Source: Streptomyces sp. NA04227
GTDB taxonomy: Bacteria; Actinomycetota; Actinomycetes; Streptomycetales; Streptomycetaceae
Assembly (NCBI RefSeq): GCF_013364195.1
Contig: NZ_CP054918.1
Coordinates: forward strand, 3,461,001 to 3,525,000
Length of the DNA stretch: 64,000 nt
Direction of reading: 5' to 3'
In this document: positions 18,654 through 27,928 of the stretch, piece by piece
Layout: each line of letters starts with the position of its first letter
How positions within the stretch are numbered: the first letter of the stretch is position 1
The notes under the pieces: generated by a model
The model's database searches: none
Seen by the model: the letters and a program-made list of their open reading frames with translations, nothing else
What the model was told of the DNA's origin: nothing
Translations under genes and position numbers: made by a program

Positions 18654-19622
18654 ATGCAGATACGCAGATTCTCCTTACTCCTGGCGGCCGTTCTGGGCTT
18701 CGCCACCCTCGGCCCCGTGGCGCAGGCCTCGGCCGCCGCCGACCCGGGTCCGGCGCTGGAGACGCCGGTCGCGACGCTGGCCGCGAACCTGGAGTGTTCC
18801 GCGGACCTGGCCGACTCCGCGAAAACGCCGGTCCTGCTCACCCCGGGCACCACCGAGAGCGCCGACCAGGCCTACAGCTGGGGCTACCGGAAGGTGTTGC
18901 GCGAGCAGGGGCACGCGGTCTGCGTGATCAAGGACCTGCCCGCCTCCGGCACCACCGACATGCAGGTCACCGCCGAGTACGTGGTCTACGCGATCCGGCA
19001 CATGTCCGAGGTCAGCGGGGGCAAGGTCTCCGTCGTCGGGCACAGCCAGGGCGGACTCCTGAACGCCTGGGCACTGCGGTTCTGGCCCGACCTCGCGGGC
19101 AAGGTGGACGACATCGTCGGCCTCGCGACCCCGCACAGCGGCGGCCTGTTCGGCGACATCGCCTGCGTCGTGCGGCTCTGCCCGGACTCGGCCTGGCAGT
19201 TCCGGCCGTCCTCCCGGTTCATCCAGGCGCTGATCCGCCAACCACTCGCCGAGGGCCCGGACTTCACCTCCATCGGCTCGGACACCGACGAGGTCATCTT
19301 CCCGGCCCCCGGCGCCACCCGCTTCCCGGGCGCCACCAACGTCCAGGTCCAGGACCTGTGCCCGGGCCGCCTCACCGGCCACATGGGCCAGCTCTACGAC
19401 GCCGGGGTGCACTCCCTGGTCATGGACGCCCTGAACCACGACGGCCCCGCCGACCTGCGACGTGCCTCCAAGGACGGCTGCTCACGCTGGTGGTTCGAGG
19501 GCGTGGACGAGGCGAAGATGGCGGCGGGCGTCCTCATCGTCGCGGACGTACTGAAGTCCTTCCTCGACGTGAAGTGGGTCGGGCAGGAGCCTGCGTTGAA
19601 GGGGTATGCGGTCGACGGGTGA
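18654..19622 (+). CDS. secreted lipase/esterase
   Basis: A 322-residue secreted alpha/beta hydrolase. The signal peptide is clear (basic MQIRR, hydrophobic LLLAAVLGFATL, cleavage after AQASA near residue 27). The nucleophile elbow is GHSQGG, followed by ATPHSGG. The lid-side start LLTPGTTESADQAYSWGY and several paired cysteines fit the CalB-like/Streptomyces secreted triacylglycerol lipase group. It should hydrolyse esters outside the cell. The ATG at 18654 follows GGAAGG. Confidence 0.85.
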   Translation: MQIRRFSLLLAAVLGFATLGPVAQASAAADPGPALETPVATLAANLECSADLADSAKTPVLLTPGTTESADQAYSWGYRKVLREQGHAVCVIKDLPASGTTDMQVTAEYVVYAIRHMSEVSGGKVSVVGHSQGGLLNAWALRFWPDLAGKVDDIVGLATPHSGGLFGDIACVVRLCPDSAWQFRPSSRFIQALIRQPLAEGPDFTSIGSDTDEVIFPAPGATRFPGATNVQVQDLCPGRLTGHMGQLYDAGVHSLVMDALNHDGPADLRRASKDGCSRWWFEGVDEAKMAAGVLIVADVLKSFLDVKWVGQEPALKGYAVDG

Positions 19623-19668
19623 GTGGGAGGTGGCAAGTTGCCCCCTTTCCCGCCGCACAGAACGAGCG

Positions 19669-19717
19669 GAGCCCGGTTCGGGTACTGGACTCAATGGCCA
19701 GTGCCGGAACCGGGCTC
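19669..19717. terminator. bidirectional hairpin between lipase and YbjN gene
   Basis: The 11-bp stem GAGCCCGGTTC / GAACCGGGCTC lies between two convergent stops (19622 and 19750), with an inner GGCCAGTGCC-type structure. Confidence 0.6.
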
Positions 19718-19749
19718 CCGTACTCGGCTGACGCGGCAGCCGCGCGAAC

Positions 19750-20310
19750 TCACTCGTCCCCGGAACCACCCTCGCCCGAGCCGTCGCCCTCGGCCGGGCC
19801 GTCCTCGCCGTCGACCGACTTCTCCAGGCCGAGCTGTTCGACCAGCCAGCGGTCGAACTCGATGGCCGCGCGGACCCAGCTCACCGTGGAGGACACGAAG
19901 TGCTCCAGGGAGACGCCGGTGCCGATGAGCATCTGGGCCTCGCCGATCAGGCGGACGGTGCCGTCGTCGTGCGTGTGGCTGTAGACCTTCGGCCACAGGG
20001 TGCGGCGGTTCCAGTCGTCCGCTGCCTCCAGGAGCTGGGGCTTCTCCTCGATCTTGTGGGGGCGGTCGTAGAACGTCCGCACCGAGAAGACCTGCTGCTC
20101 CGCCTCGCCGCGGAACATGAAGTACGTGCGGAAGTCCTCCCACGGCGCCGCGAGGTCGCCCTCGTCGTCGACGACGTACTTCAGCTCCATTTGCTCGAGG
20201 AGCTGCTTGACGAGGTCCTGGTCCGGGACGACGGGCCCCGCCGGCCCTCCGGACTGCGGCTCTGGCTGTTGGCCCCCGAAGTTCGGAATCGAGGAGGGGT
20301 CGATGGTCAC
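19750..20310 (-). CDS. YbjN domain-containing protein
   Basis: A 186-residue soluble protein with a central YbjN/type III secretion chaperone-like domain (about residues 35-165). It contains YVVDDEGDLAAPWEDFRTYFMF and NRRTLWPKVYSHTHDDGTVRLIGEAQM. The C terminus is an acidic Gly/Glu tail. Such proteins are common in Streptomyces with no assigned reaction. It is separated from the RHH gene by a 500-base regulatory spacer. Confidence 0.8.
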   Translation of the reverse strand: MTIDPSSIPNFGGQQPEPQSGGPAGPVVPDQDLVKQLLEQMELKYVVDDEGDLAAPWEDFRTYFMFRGEAEQQVFSVRTFYDRPHKIEEKPQLLEAADDWNRRTLWPKVYSHTHDDGTVRLIGEAQMLIGTGVSLEHFVSSTVSWVRAAIEFDRWLVEQLGLEKSVDGEDGPAEGDGSGEGGSGDE

Positions 20311-20819
20311 CGTGAATTTCCCTTCGTACGGATTACGTCATCCTCTCCCATCCCGGGCGGGTGCTGTAAAGCCCCGCCCCGCGGCTCGCCGGGCCGGTGG
20401 GCGGGATTCAGCTCAGAGCGTTGCCCGGGGGGACTGGAACCCCTTCATGGGCGGAGAAGCACGGGGAAGCCGGGGAGTGGAGACGGAGGGAGGCGGGGGG
20501 AAGTGAAACGGGGGAAGTGAAGGGGAAGTACGGCGGAGGCGCACGGGAGCGGTACGGAGGGGTCGCGCCCCTTGGTGCCACATGGCACCACCTCGCGCCA
20601 TCCGGTGCCACTTGGCGCCAAGTGATGCCAGTTGACGCCATGCGACGTCAGATGGCGCCACTTTCCGCCCCGCACGGCACCGCAGGAGGCGGGGCAGCGC
20701 GACAGCCCAGCCCAATCCGTCCGTGTTTTCGCAGCTCAGAGCATCACCGATCAGACTGGCCCCACCTTCGGCGCCATCCGGGCTTGCATGTGGCACCACA
20801 GTGGTGCCATGATGACGTC
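20311..20819. other. regulatory spacer upstream of the RHH gene
   Basis: About 510 bases between divergent genes. It contains the 10-bp-phased array at 20571-20660, an isolated GGCGCCA at about 20770, and the palindrome at 20791-20809. The GGGGAAG-rich stretch at 20450-20530 is purine-rich. No gene seen; a frame reading into the RHH gene from upstream merely translates the repeats. Confidence 0.6.
20571..20660. promoter_or_regulatory. 10-bp-phased operator array of GRYGCCA half-sites
   Basis: Nine consecutive 10-base units mostly end in a form of (G/C)(A/G/T)(C/T)GCCA: CTTGGTGCCA, CATGGCACCA, CCTCGCGCCA, TCCGGTGCCA, CTTGGCGCCA, AGTGATGCCA, GTTGACGCCA, TGCGACGTCA, GATGGCGCCA. The period equals one helical turn, so the sites lie on one DNA face. 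The first two units also form an 8-2-8 palindrome (20573-20590). The same core appears in the palindrome next to the RHH start. It is the likely binding track for the downstream RHH protein. Confidence 0.7.
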
Positions 20820-20821
20820 AT
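20791..20821. promoter_or_regulatory. perfect operator palindrome at the RHH gene start
   Basis: TGGCACCACAGTGGTGCCA (20791-20809) is a perfect 9-1-9 palindrome with the same TGGYGCCA core as the upstream array. It is followed by ATGACGTCAT (20812-20821), a second palindrome overlapping the ATG at 20820. Binding here would block the start region, so autorepression is likely. Confidence 0.65.
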
Positions 20822-21335
20822 GGACCTCACCCCGTATGTCGACTCCCTCCGCCGCGAACTCGCGGTTGCCGCCGAAGCAGGCGGGGACGATGCGCGCGAG
20901 CTGGCCGAGCGGCTCACCGCTCCGCTGGAGTCGGCGACTCGTCTGACCATGCTCAATGTGCTCTCCGCCGCGATGGACGAGATCACCCGCGAGCTGGCGC
21001 CCGGCTCGGTGGACGTGCGGCTGCGCGGGCTCGACCCCGACTTCGTGGTGACGCCGCCGCTCGCCGACGGCTCGCTGCACACGGCAGCCGCGCCCGCCGA
21101 ACCCGTCAGGGCACAGGCGCCCGCCGAAGGCGACGAGGGTGGCACCGCCCGCGTCAATCTGCGGCTGCCCGCCCACCTCAAGGCGCGCGCCGAGGAGGCC
21201 GCGAGCCGCGAGGGCCTTTCGGTCAACGCCTGGCTGGTACGGGCCGTCTCGGCCGCGGTCGACGGCGGCACGCGGCCGCGGCCGACGGAGAAGACCCGTC
21301 ACGTCGGACAGAACTTCACGGGCTGGGTGCGCTGA
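20820..21335 (+). CDS. ribbon-helix-helix (HicB/Arc-like) regulator
   Basis: A 171-residue protein. A helical N-terminal half (residues 1-70) is joined by a Pro/Ala-rich linker to a ribbon-helix-helix domain at about 108-150, with strand ARVNLRLPAHLKARAEEAA and helix SVNAWLVRAVSAAV. RHH proteins bind repeated operators as paired dimers. The gene is preceded by an unusually regular operator array. It is first in a unit with DUF4097 and an ABC exporter. No HicA-like toxin is next to it, so a transcription regulator is more likely than an antitoxin. ATG 20820 is chosen from the length of the conserved N terminus. Confidence 0.78.
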   Translation: MDLTPYVDSLRRELAVAAEAGGDDARELAERLTAPLESATRLTMLNVLSAAMDEITRELAPGSVDVRLRGLDPDFVVTPPLADGSLHTAAAPAEPVRAQAPAEGDEGGTARVNLRLPAHLKARAEEAASREGLSVNAWLVRAVSAAVDGGTRPRPTEKTRHVGQNFTGWVR

Positions 21336-21475
21336 CCGCGCCCGCGGCCCCAGCACACCGGCACCGCGCCACCGAACGACGCCGCACCACAACACCACAG
21401 CGGCACCGCACCACTTCACCCACACCGCGTCCCACCAGCGGGGACGCCCCACGGACTCACGAGGACGGAACAGCC

Positions 21476-22321
21476 ATGCCTTCTTTCGACACCCCCGAAC
21501 CGATCGCGGTCAACGCCCACATCGAGGCCGGATCCCTTCAGCTGACCGCGGGCGAGCGCCACGACACGGTCGTCGAGGTACGGCCCCGCGACCCGAAGCG
21601 GGACCTGGACGTGCGGGCGGCCGAGCGGGCCGAGGTCACTTACACGAACGGTGTACTGACGATCAGGACGCACAAGCCGCGCACGCTCATCGGGCGCACC
21701 GGCACCGTCGACGTGACGGTCGAACTGCCCGCGGACTCGCGCATCGACATGACCGGCGCCTGGGCCCAGGTGCTCGGCGAGGGCCGGCTCGGCGAGGTCC
21801 GGGTGAAGACCTCGGCCGGTGACGTCCGCCTCGACAGCACTGGGCCGCTCCAACTGACCGCCTCCCACGGCTCGATCACCGTCGAGAGGGTCGAGGGCAG
21901 GGCCGAGATCACCACCAGCTCCGGCAGTCTGCGCGTCGGCATGGTCGACGGGTCCGCGGTCCTGAAGAACTCGCACGGCACCACGACCGTCGGCGCCGCG
22001 ACGGGCGACCTGCGGGTGAGCGGGGCCAACGGTGACATCGACATCGCCCGCGCCGAGGGCTCGGTCAACGCCACCACCGCCCACGGCACCGTGCGGGTCG
22101 CCGAAGTCGCCCGTGGCACCGTCCAGTTGGAGACCTCCTACGGCGCCATCGAGATCGGCATCCGCGAGGGCACCGCCGCCTGGCTGGACGTCAGCTCCGG
22201 CGCCGGGCAGGTACGCAATGCCCTGCCCAGCTCCGAGAGCCCGGAGAAGACCGAGGACACCGTCGAGGTCCGCGCCCGGACCCGCTTCGGCAACATCGAC
22301 GTGGTCCGCGCCCGGGTCTGA
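21476..22321 (+). CDS. DUF4097 family beta-helix protein
   Basis: A 281-residue protein of repeated short beta-strands with a period of about 20 residues (for example VKTSAGDVRLDSTG, ASHGSITVERVEG, TSSGSLRVGMVDG, SHGTTTVGAATG, ANGDIDIARAEG). This is the DUF4097 putative adhesin or beta-solenoid pattern. It has no signal peptide. In many actinobacteria such genes precede DrrAB-like exporters, as here. Role unknown; a scaffold or sensor for the exporter is possible. Confidence 0.85.
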   Translation: MPSFDTPEPIAVNAHIEAGSLQLTAGERHDTVVEVRPRDPKRDLDVRAAERAEVTYTNGVLTIRTHKPRTLIGRTGTVDVTVELPADSRIDMTGAWAQVLGEGRLGEVRVKTSAGDVRLDSTGPLQLTASHGSITVERVEGRAEITTSSGSLRVGMVDGSAVLKNSHGTTTVGAATGDLRVSGANGDIDIARAEGSVNATTAHGTVRVAEVARGTVQLETSYGAIEIGIREGTAAWLDVSSGAGQVRNALPSSESPEKTEDTVEVRARTRFGNIDVVRARV

Positions 22322-22508
22322 GCACCGGCCAGTCGCTCGGGACGCGGGCTCCGGCCCGCTCCGGGCCGGGCCGGAGCACCGGCCCCGAGCACCGCACCCT
22401 CCACCACCCTGCCTATCCCTGCCTGTCCCTGCCCGGCCCTGCCCCGCCTCTGCCCCACCCTGCTGCGCCCCTCACCCCTCACCCCCAGCCCCCGAACGGG
22501 AGAGCCCC

Positions 22509-23513
22509 ATGGCTTCATCTGTCATGTCCACGCCCAAGCAACGCGACGGCGGTCCGCAGTCGCCCGTAGCCGTCTCCGCCGTCGGACTGCGTAAGTCGTA
22601 CGGCGACAAGAAGGTGCTCGACGGCATCGATCTGCGTATTCCGGCCGGGTCCGTGTTCGCCCTGCTCGGGCCGAACGGCGCGGGCAAGACCACCGTCGTG
22701 AAGATCCTCTCCACGCTCATCTCCGCAGATGGCGGAGAGGCTCAGGTCGCGGGGCACGACATCGCCGCGGCACCGAACGGGGTGCGCGCCGCGATCGGCG
22801 TCACCGGGCAGTTCTCCGCCGTCGACAACCTGATCACCGGCGAGGAGAACATGCTCCTCATGGCGGACCTGCACCATCTCTCCCGCGCCGAGGGCCGCCG
22901 CATCACCGCCGAACTCCTTGAGCGCTTCGACCTGGTGGAGGCCGCGAAGAAACCGGCCTCGACCTACTCGGGCGGTATGCGGCGTCGCCTCGACATCGCG
23001 ATGACGCTCGTCGGCGCTCCGCGGATCATCTTCCTCGACGAGCCGACCACCGGTCTCGACCCGCGCTCCCGCCGCAATATGTGGGCCATCATCCGCGAGC
23101 TGGTCACCGGCGGCGTCACCGTCTTCCTCACCACCCAGTACCTGGAGGAGGCGGACGAACTCGCGGACCGTATCGCGGTCCTCAACGACGGCCGGATCGC
23201 CGCCGAGGGCAGCGCCGAGCAGCTCAAGCGGCTCGTCCCCGGCGGGCACGTCAGCCTGCGTTTCGCCGACCCCGCCGAGTACCGGTCCGCCGTCTCGGCC
23301 CTGCGTGAGGCCACCCACGACGACGAGTCCCTCACCGTCCGGATCCCCAGCGACGGCAGCCAGCGGGAGCTGCGCTCGATCCTCGACTGGCTGGACTCGG
23401 TCGGCATCGAAGCGGACGAACTCACCGTGCACACCCCCGACCTCGACGACGTGTTCTTCGCCCTGACCGGCGGCACCGGCGTCACCGACCAGTCCAAGGA
23501 GACCCTCCGATGA
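22509..23513 (+). CDS. ABC transporter ATP-binding protein, DrrA-type
   Basis: A 334-residue ATPase with Walker A GPNGAGKTTVVK (about residue 57), signature TYSGGMRRRLDIA, Walker B RIIFLDEPTTGLDPRSR, and the C-terminal extension of daunorubicin-resistance (DrrA) ATPases. It powers drug export with the next gene. ATG 22509 has GGGAG 8 bases before it, and the stop overlaps the permease start by 4 bases. Part of the RHH-DUF4097 unit. Confidence 0.93.
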   Translation: MASSVMSTPKQRDGGPQSPVAVSAVGLRKSYGDKKVLDGIDLRIPAGSVFALLGPNGAGKTTVVKILSTLISADGGEAQVAGHDIAAAPNGVRAAIGVTGQFSAVDNLITGEENMLLMADLHHLSRAEGRRITAELLERFDLVEAAKKPASTYSGGMRRRLDIAMTLVGAPRIIFLDEPTTGLDPRSRRNMWAIIRELVTGGVTVFLTTQYLEEADELADRIAVLNDGRIAAEGSAEQLKRLVPGGHVSLRFADPAEYRSAVSALREATHDDESLTVRIPSDGSQRELRSILDWLDSVGIEADELTVHTPDLDDVFFALTGGTGVTDQSKETLR

Positions 23514-24301
23514 GTTCCCTCGCCCTCGCCGTGCGCGACTCGTCCACGATGCTGCGGCGCAACCTCCTGCACGCGCGGCGCTATCCGTCCCTGACCCTGA
23601 ACCTGCTGCTCACGCCGGTCATGATGCTGCTGCTCTTCGTCTACGTCTTCGGCGACGTGATGAGCGCGGGCATCGGTGGCGGCGGTGCGGACCGCGACGA
23701 GTACATCGCGTATGTCGTCCCGGGCATCCTGCTCATGACCATCGGCAGCACCGTGGTCGGGACGGCGGTGTCCGTCTCCAACGACATGACCGAGGGCATC
23801 ATCGCCCGCTTCCGCACGATGGCGATCCACCGCGGTTCGGTGCTCGTCGGGCACGTCGTCGGCAGTCTGCTGCAGGCGATCATGAGTGTGGTGCTCGTCG
23901 GCGCCGTCGCCGTGGCCATCGGCTTCCGCTCCACCGATGCCAGTGTCCTGGAATGGCTGGCGGCGTTCGGGCTGCTGGTGCTCTTCGCCCTCGCGCTCAC
24001 CTGGATCGCCGTCGGCATGGGCCTGATCAGCCCGAACGCCGAGGCCGCCAGCAACAACGCACTGCCGATGATCCTGCTGCCGCTGCTGTCCAGCGCCTTC
24101 GTCCCGGTCGACGCGATGCCGGGCTGGTTCCGGCCGGTCGCCGAGTACCAGCCGTTCACGCCCGCCATCGAGACCCTGCGCGGACTGCTGCTCGGCAGCG
24201 AGATCGGCAACAACGCGTGGCTCGCGGTCGCCTGGTGCCTGGGTCTGACCGTGCTCGGCTACTTCTGGTCGACGTCGAAGTTCGGCCAAGACCCGAAGTG
24301 A
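23510..24301 (+). CDS. ABC-2 type permease, DrrB-type
   Basis: A 263-residue membrane protein with six hydrophobic segments and an ABC-2 domain. It has an N-terminal RNLLHARRYPSLTLNLLLTPVMM, a central GIIARFRTMAIHRGSVL loop, and LSSAFVPVDAMPGWFRPVAEYQPFTP near the end, all typical of DrrB/NodJ permeases. Coupled to the ATPase by ATGA. The exporter is probably controlled by the RHH protein upstream. Substrate unknown. Confidence 0.92.
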   Translation: MSSLALAVRDSSTMLRRNLLHARRYPSLTLNLLLTPVMMLLLFVYVFGDVMSAGIGGGGADRDEYIAYVVPGILLMTIGSTVVGTAVSVSNDMTEGIIARFRTMAIHRGSVLVGHVVGSLLQAIMSVVLVGAVAVAIGFRSTDASVLEWLAAFGLLVLFALALTWIAVGMGLISPNAEAASNNALPMILLPLLSSAFVPVDAMPGWFRPVAEYQPFTPAIETLRGLLLGSEIGNNAWLAVAWCLGLTVLGYFWSTSKFGQDPK

Positions 24302-24372
24302 GCCGCGGGATGCCTGCCATGGCCGTCAGGCGCCCGACGCGGGCCGCCTCCCACGGCCGCCCGTACCGCCAA

Positions 24373-24409
24373 GGCGGCGTACCCCGACGAGGTGTCGGGG
24401 CACGCCGCC
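24373..24409. terminator. bidirectional hairpin between permease and clpB
   Basis: The stem GGCGGCGT-CCCCGAC / GTCGGGG-ACGCCGCC, with one mismatch and a GAGGT loop, lies between convergent stops at 24301 and 24436. Confidence 0.65.
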
Positions 24410-24435
24410 CGGTCGGCTACGTCGGACTCCGACGC

Positions 24436-27120
24436 TCACAGAGTCTTCGCGCCGGACCCTCCGGCCTCGGAGAGAGTCTCGGACCCGGCCTCGGACCCGG
24501 CCTCCCCCGACCCCGCGGCGACAGGCCCCACCAACAGCCCGTGCCCGTCCCGGCCGTCCTCGCCGAAGGTGTCCACCCGTACCGTGTCGCCGTCCGTGAC
24601 CTCGCCGGAGAGGATCTCGCGGGCGAGCCGGTCGCCGATCGCGGTCTGCACCAGGCGGCGCAGCGGACGGGCGCCGTACGCCGGGTCGTTGCCCTCCTCG
24701 GCGAGCCAGGCGAGCGCGGAGTCGGTGACCTCCAGGGTGAGGCGGCGGTCGGCCAGGCGGCGGGCGAGGCGGGCGACCTGGAGCCGGGCGATGCGGACCA
24801 GTTCGTCCTTGGTCAGCGCGGCGAAGACGACCAGGTCGTCCAGGCGGTTGAGGAACTCCGGCTTGAACGAGGCCCGGACGACCTCCAGGACCTGCTGGCG
24901 CTTCTGCTCCTCGGTGGTCATCGGGTCCACCAGGTACTGGCTGCCGAGGTTCGAGGTGAGCACCAGGATGGTGTTGCGGAAGTCGACCGTACGGCCCTGC
25001 CCGTCGGTGAGCCGCCCGTCGTCCAGGACCTGGAGCAGTACGTCGAAGACCTCGGGGTGCGCCTTCTCCACCTCGTCGAGCAGCACCACCGAGTACGGGC
25101 GCCTGCGTACCGCCTCGGTGAGCTGGCCGCCCTCCTCGTAACCGACGTAGCCGGGCGGGGCGCCGACCAGGCGGGCCACGCTGTGCTTCTCGCCGTACTC
25201 GCTCATGTCGATACGGACCATGGCCCGCTCGTCGTCGAAGAGGAAGTCGGCCAGGGCCTTGGCCAGTTCGGTCTTGCCGACGCCGGTCGGGCCGAGGAAC
25301 AGGAACGAGCCGGTGGGCCGGTCGGGGTCGGCGATCCCGGCCCGGGTGCGCCGGACCGCGTCGGAGACGGCGCGTACCGCCTCGCTCTGCCCGATCAGAC
25401 GGCGGCCCAACTCCTCCTCCATACGCAGGAGTTTCTGTGTCTCGCCCTCCATGAGGCGGCCCGCGGGGATGCCGGTCCAGGCGCCGACCACATCCGCGAT
25501 GTCGTCCGGGCCGACCTCCTCCTTGACCATGGTGTCCTGGGCCGCGGCCTCCTCCTCGGCCTCGGAGGCGGCCTCCAAGTCGCGCTCGAGGGCGGGGATT
25601 TCGCCGTAGAGGAGCTTGGAGGCGGTGTCGAAGTCGCCGTCGCGCTGGGCGCGTTCGGCCTGGCCGCGCAGTCCGTCGAGGCGTTCCTTGAGCTCGCCGA
25701 CGCGGTTGAGGGACTGCTTCTCCTTCTCCCAGCGGGCGGTCAGGCCCCGCAACTCCTCCTCCTTGTCGGCGAGATCGCGGCGCAGCCGCTCCAGGCGTTC
25801 GAGGCTCGCCTTGTCGGTCTCCTTGCCGAGCGCCAGCTCCTCCATCCTGAGCCGGTCGACGGCGCGCTGGAGTTCGTCGATCTCGACCGGCGAGGAGTCG
25901 ATCTCCATACGCAGCCGGGAGGCGGCCTCGTCGACCAGGTCGATGGCCTTGTCCGGCAGGAAGCGGGAGGTGATGTAGCGGTCGGAGAGGGTGGCCGCGG
26001 CGACCAGGGCGCTGTCGGCGATCTGCACCTTGTGGTGGGCCTCGTAGCGGCCCTTGAGCCCGCGCAGGATGGCGATGGTGTCCGGCACGCTCGGCTCGGC
26101 GACGAGCACCTGCTGGAAGCGGCGTTCCAGGGCCGGGTCCTTCTCGATGCGCTCGCGGTACTCGTCGAGCGTGGTCGCGCCGACCATGCGCAGCTCGCCG
26201 CGGGCCAGCATCGGCTTGAGCATGTTGCCCGCGTCCATCGCGGAGTCGCCGCCCGCGCCCGCGCCGACGACGGTGTGCAGCTCGTCGATGAAGGTGATGA
26301 TCCGCCCGTCGCTGTCCTTGATCTCCGCCAGGACGGTCTTCAGGCGCTCCTCGAACTCGCCGCGGTACTTCGCCCCGGCGACCATCGCCCCGAGGTCCAG
26401 GGCGACCAGCCGCTTGTCGCGCAGCGACTCCGGTACGTCGCCCTTCACGATCCGCTGGGCGAGCCCCTCGACCACGGCGGTCTTGCCGACGCCCGGCTCA
26501 CCGATCAGCACCGGGTTGTTCTTCGTACGGCGCGAAAGCACCTGCACCACCCGCCGGATCTCCTGGTCCCGGCCGATGACCGGATCCAGCTTGCCCTCGC
26601 GGGCGGCGGCGGTGAAGTCGGTGCCGAACTTCTCCAGGGCCTTGTAGCTGCCCTCGGGATCGGGCGTGGTCACCCGGCGTCCTCCCCTGCTCTCCTCGAA
26701 GGCCGCGAGCAGCTTCTTCGCGCTCGCGCCCTGCCCGGAGAGTACGTCCCCGGCCCGGCCGCCCTTCTCGGCGATCCCGATCAGGAGGTGCTCGGTGGAC
26801 AGGTACTCGTCGCCGAGCTTGCCCGCCCGCGCGTCCGCGTCCGCGAGCACGGCGAGCAGTTCCCGGCCCGGCTGCGGCGGGGCGACGGTGGAGCCGGTGA
26901 CGCTGGGCAGCGCCGCGAGCACCCGGTCGGCACCCTCGCGTACGGCGGCCAGGTCGGCGCCGACCGCGGCCAGAAGGTCGGTGATGTTCTCGTTCGCCTG
27001 CCCTTCGAGCAGCGCGAGCAGCAGATGTGCCGGGGTCAGATCGGCGTGCCCCGCCGCCACGGCGCGGCTGGTGGCCGTGTTCAGCGCCTCTCGGCTCTTG
27101 TTGGTCAGCTCGGCGTCCAC
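24436..27120 (-). CDS. clpB: ATP-dependent chaperone ClpB
   Basis: An 894-residue Hsp100 disaggregase that works with DnaK to rescue aggregated proteins. The order is Clp_N repeats (about 10-150), AAA1 with Walker [11 protein letters not shown] and [10 protein letters not shown], a coiled-coil middle domain (about 400-530), and AAA2 with [26 protein letters not shown] and the late arginine-rich [15 protein letters not shown]. The start is GTG 27120 with GGAGGAGG upstream. A HAIR box at 27261-27281 puts it under HspR, the repressor encoded at the other end of the window's heat-shock locus. Confidence 0.96.
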   Translation of the reverse strand: MDAELTNKSREALNTATSRAVAAGHADLTPAHLLLALLEGQANENITDLLAAVGADLAAVREGADRVLAALPSVTGSTVAPPQPGRELLAVLADADARAGKLGDEYLSTEHLLIGIAEKGGRAGDVLSGQGASAKKLLAAFEESRGGRRVTTPDPEGSYKALEKFGTDFTAAAREGKLDPVIGRDQEIRRVVQVLSRRTKNNPVLIGEPGVGKTAVVEGLAQRIVKGDVPESLRDKRLVALDLGAMVAGAKYRGEFEERLKTVLAEIKDSDGRIITFIDELHTVVGAGAGGDSAMDAGNMLKPMLARGELRMVGATTLDEYRERIEKDPALERRFQQVLVAEPSVPDTIAILRGLKGRYEAHHKVQIADSALVAAATLSDRYITSRFLPDKAIDLVDEAASRLRMEIDSSPVEIDELQRAVDRLRMEELALGKETDKASLERLERLRRDLADKEEELRGLTARWEKEKQSLNRVGELKERLDGLRGQAERAQRDGDFDTASKLLYGEIPALERDLEAASEAEEEAAAQDTMVKEEVGPDDIADVVGAWTGIPAGRLMEGETQKLLRMEEELGRRLIGQSEAVRAVSDAVRRTRAGIADPDRPTGSFLFLGPTGVGKTELAKALADFLFDDERAMVRIDMSEYGEKHSVARLVGAPPGYVGYEEGGQLTEAVRRRPYSVVLLDEVEKAHPEVFDVLLQVLDDGRLTDGQGRTVDFRNTILVLTSNLGSQYLVDPMTTEEQKRQQVLEVVRASFKPEFLNRLDDLVVFAALTKDELVRIARLQVARLARRLADRRLTLEVTDSALAWLAEEGNDPAYGARPLRRLVQTAIGDRLAREILSGEVTDGDTVRVDTFGEDGRDGHGLLVGPVAAGSGEAGSEAGSETLSEAGGSGAKTL

Positions 27121-27260
27121 TGTCGTGCTTCCTCCTCCGTGCTTCTGCGGGGACGGTCGGTGAGGGGCCGGCCGGTGAGCGCCGGTTCGGTGGGCCGACG
27201 GCCGGACCGCCGCCGTCCTGCCCACCATCTTTCCTCACTGACTCGTCCAAGGTACACAAA

Positions 27261-27281
27261 GTTGAGTCTATTCCGCTCAAG
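27261..27281 (-). promoter_or_regulatory. HAIR box (HspR binding site) upstream of clpB
   Basis: GTTGAGT-N7-GCTCAAG on the plus strand reads CTTGAGC-N7-ACTCAAC towards clpB, one change per arm from the HspR consensus CTTGAGT-N7-ACTCAAG. It lies 140 bases before the clpB start. Confidence 0.85.
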
Positions 27282-27402
27282 GTTTCTCAGGTGGCCGCGT
27301 GCACGGAGGGCGGCCAGGCGCGGGGCGGGGCGGGCGACGGGTGGGTACAGACGTTCGGGGCCGCTACCGCCCGGCCTCGGGGCCTGCGGATAAGTTCGGC
27401 AC

Positions 27403-27816
27403 ATGTCGATCGACCCTCGCCGCCCGCACGCCTCGTACCTCGACTTCTGGCGTGAACGACACGTGTGCACCCTGACCACCCTGCGCCCCGACGGCACACC
27501 CCACTCGGTGCCGGTGGGCGTGACGTACGACCCCGAGGCCGGTCTCGCCCGCGTGATCACCGGCAAGTCGACCAGCAAGGCCCGCAACGTACTCGCGGCG
27601 GGGGCGGAGGGCGGCGGCGCCCGGGTGTCCGTGTGCCAGTACGCGCCGGGCGGCCGCTGGGCGACGCTGGAGGGGCTCGCCACGGTGGTCGCGGACCCGG
27701 AGGCGGTGGCGGACGCCGAGCGCCGTTACACGGAGCGCTACGGCCGCACCCCGCGCGAGAACCCGAACCGGATCGTGATCGAGATCCGGCTGACCCGGGC
27801 GATGGGGCGGGCCTGA
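27403..27816 (+). CDS. PPOX-class flavin/F420-dependent oxidoreductase
   Basis: A 137-residue split beta-barrel protein of the pyridoxamine-phosphate-oxidase-like superfamily (CTLTTLRPDGTPHSVPVGVTYD, ITGKSTSKARNVL, VSVCQYAPGGRWATLEGLATV). The small size and GKSTSKARN phosphate loop fit F420-binding PPOX proteins. These reduce or oxidise small molecules; the substrate is unknown. It is at the left border of the accessory island and could belong to the core. Confidence 0.82.
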   Translation: MSIDPRRPHASYLDFWRERHVCTLTTLRPDGTPHSVPVGVTYDPEAGLARVITGKSTSKARNVLAAGAEGGGARVSVCQYAPGGRWATLEGLATVVADPEAVADAERRYTERYGRTPRENPNRIVIEIRLTRAMGRA

Positions 27817-27847
27817 GGCGAACGCCCGCCCGCACCCCCAAAACACC

Positions 27848-27884
27848 AGCGGCGCCACCGTGTTCAGGTCACGGTGGCGCCGCT
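27848..27884. terminator. bidirectional hairpin
   Basis: A 15-bp perfect stem AGCGGCGCCACCGTG / CACGGTGGCGCCGCT with a 7-base loop lies between convergent genes (27816 and 27929). Confidence 0.75.
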
Positions 27885-27928
27885 GTGGGGGGAGTGCCTG
27901 CGCGATCTACGACGACGGGGGAATCGCG

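Noticed and set aside
20397..20819. Upstream extension of the RHH protein
   Set aside because: The extra residues only translate the 10-bp operator array (repeated WH and MAP words); the RHH start at 20820 with adjacent palindrome is preferred.
22509..24301. DrrAB pair as self-resistance for the quinolone-like cluster
   Set aside because: More than 11 kb away across clpB, in its own RHH-DUF4097 unit; the MFS exporter is the nearer candidate.
23953..27393. Very long plus-strand frame (1146 codons) opposite clpB
   Set aside because: Antisense of ClpB with compositional bias; no motif.
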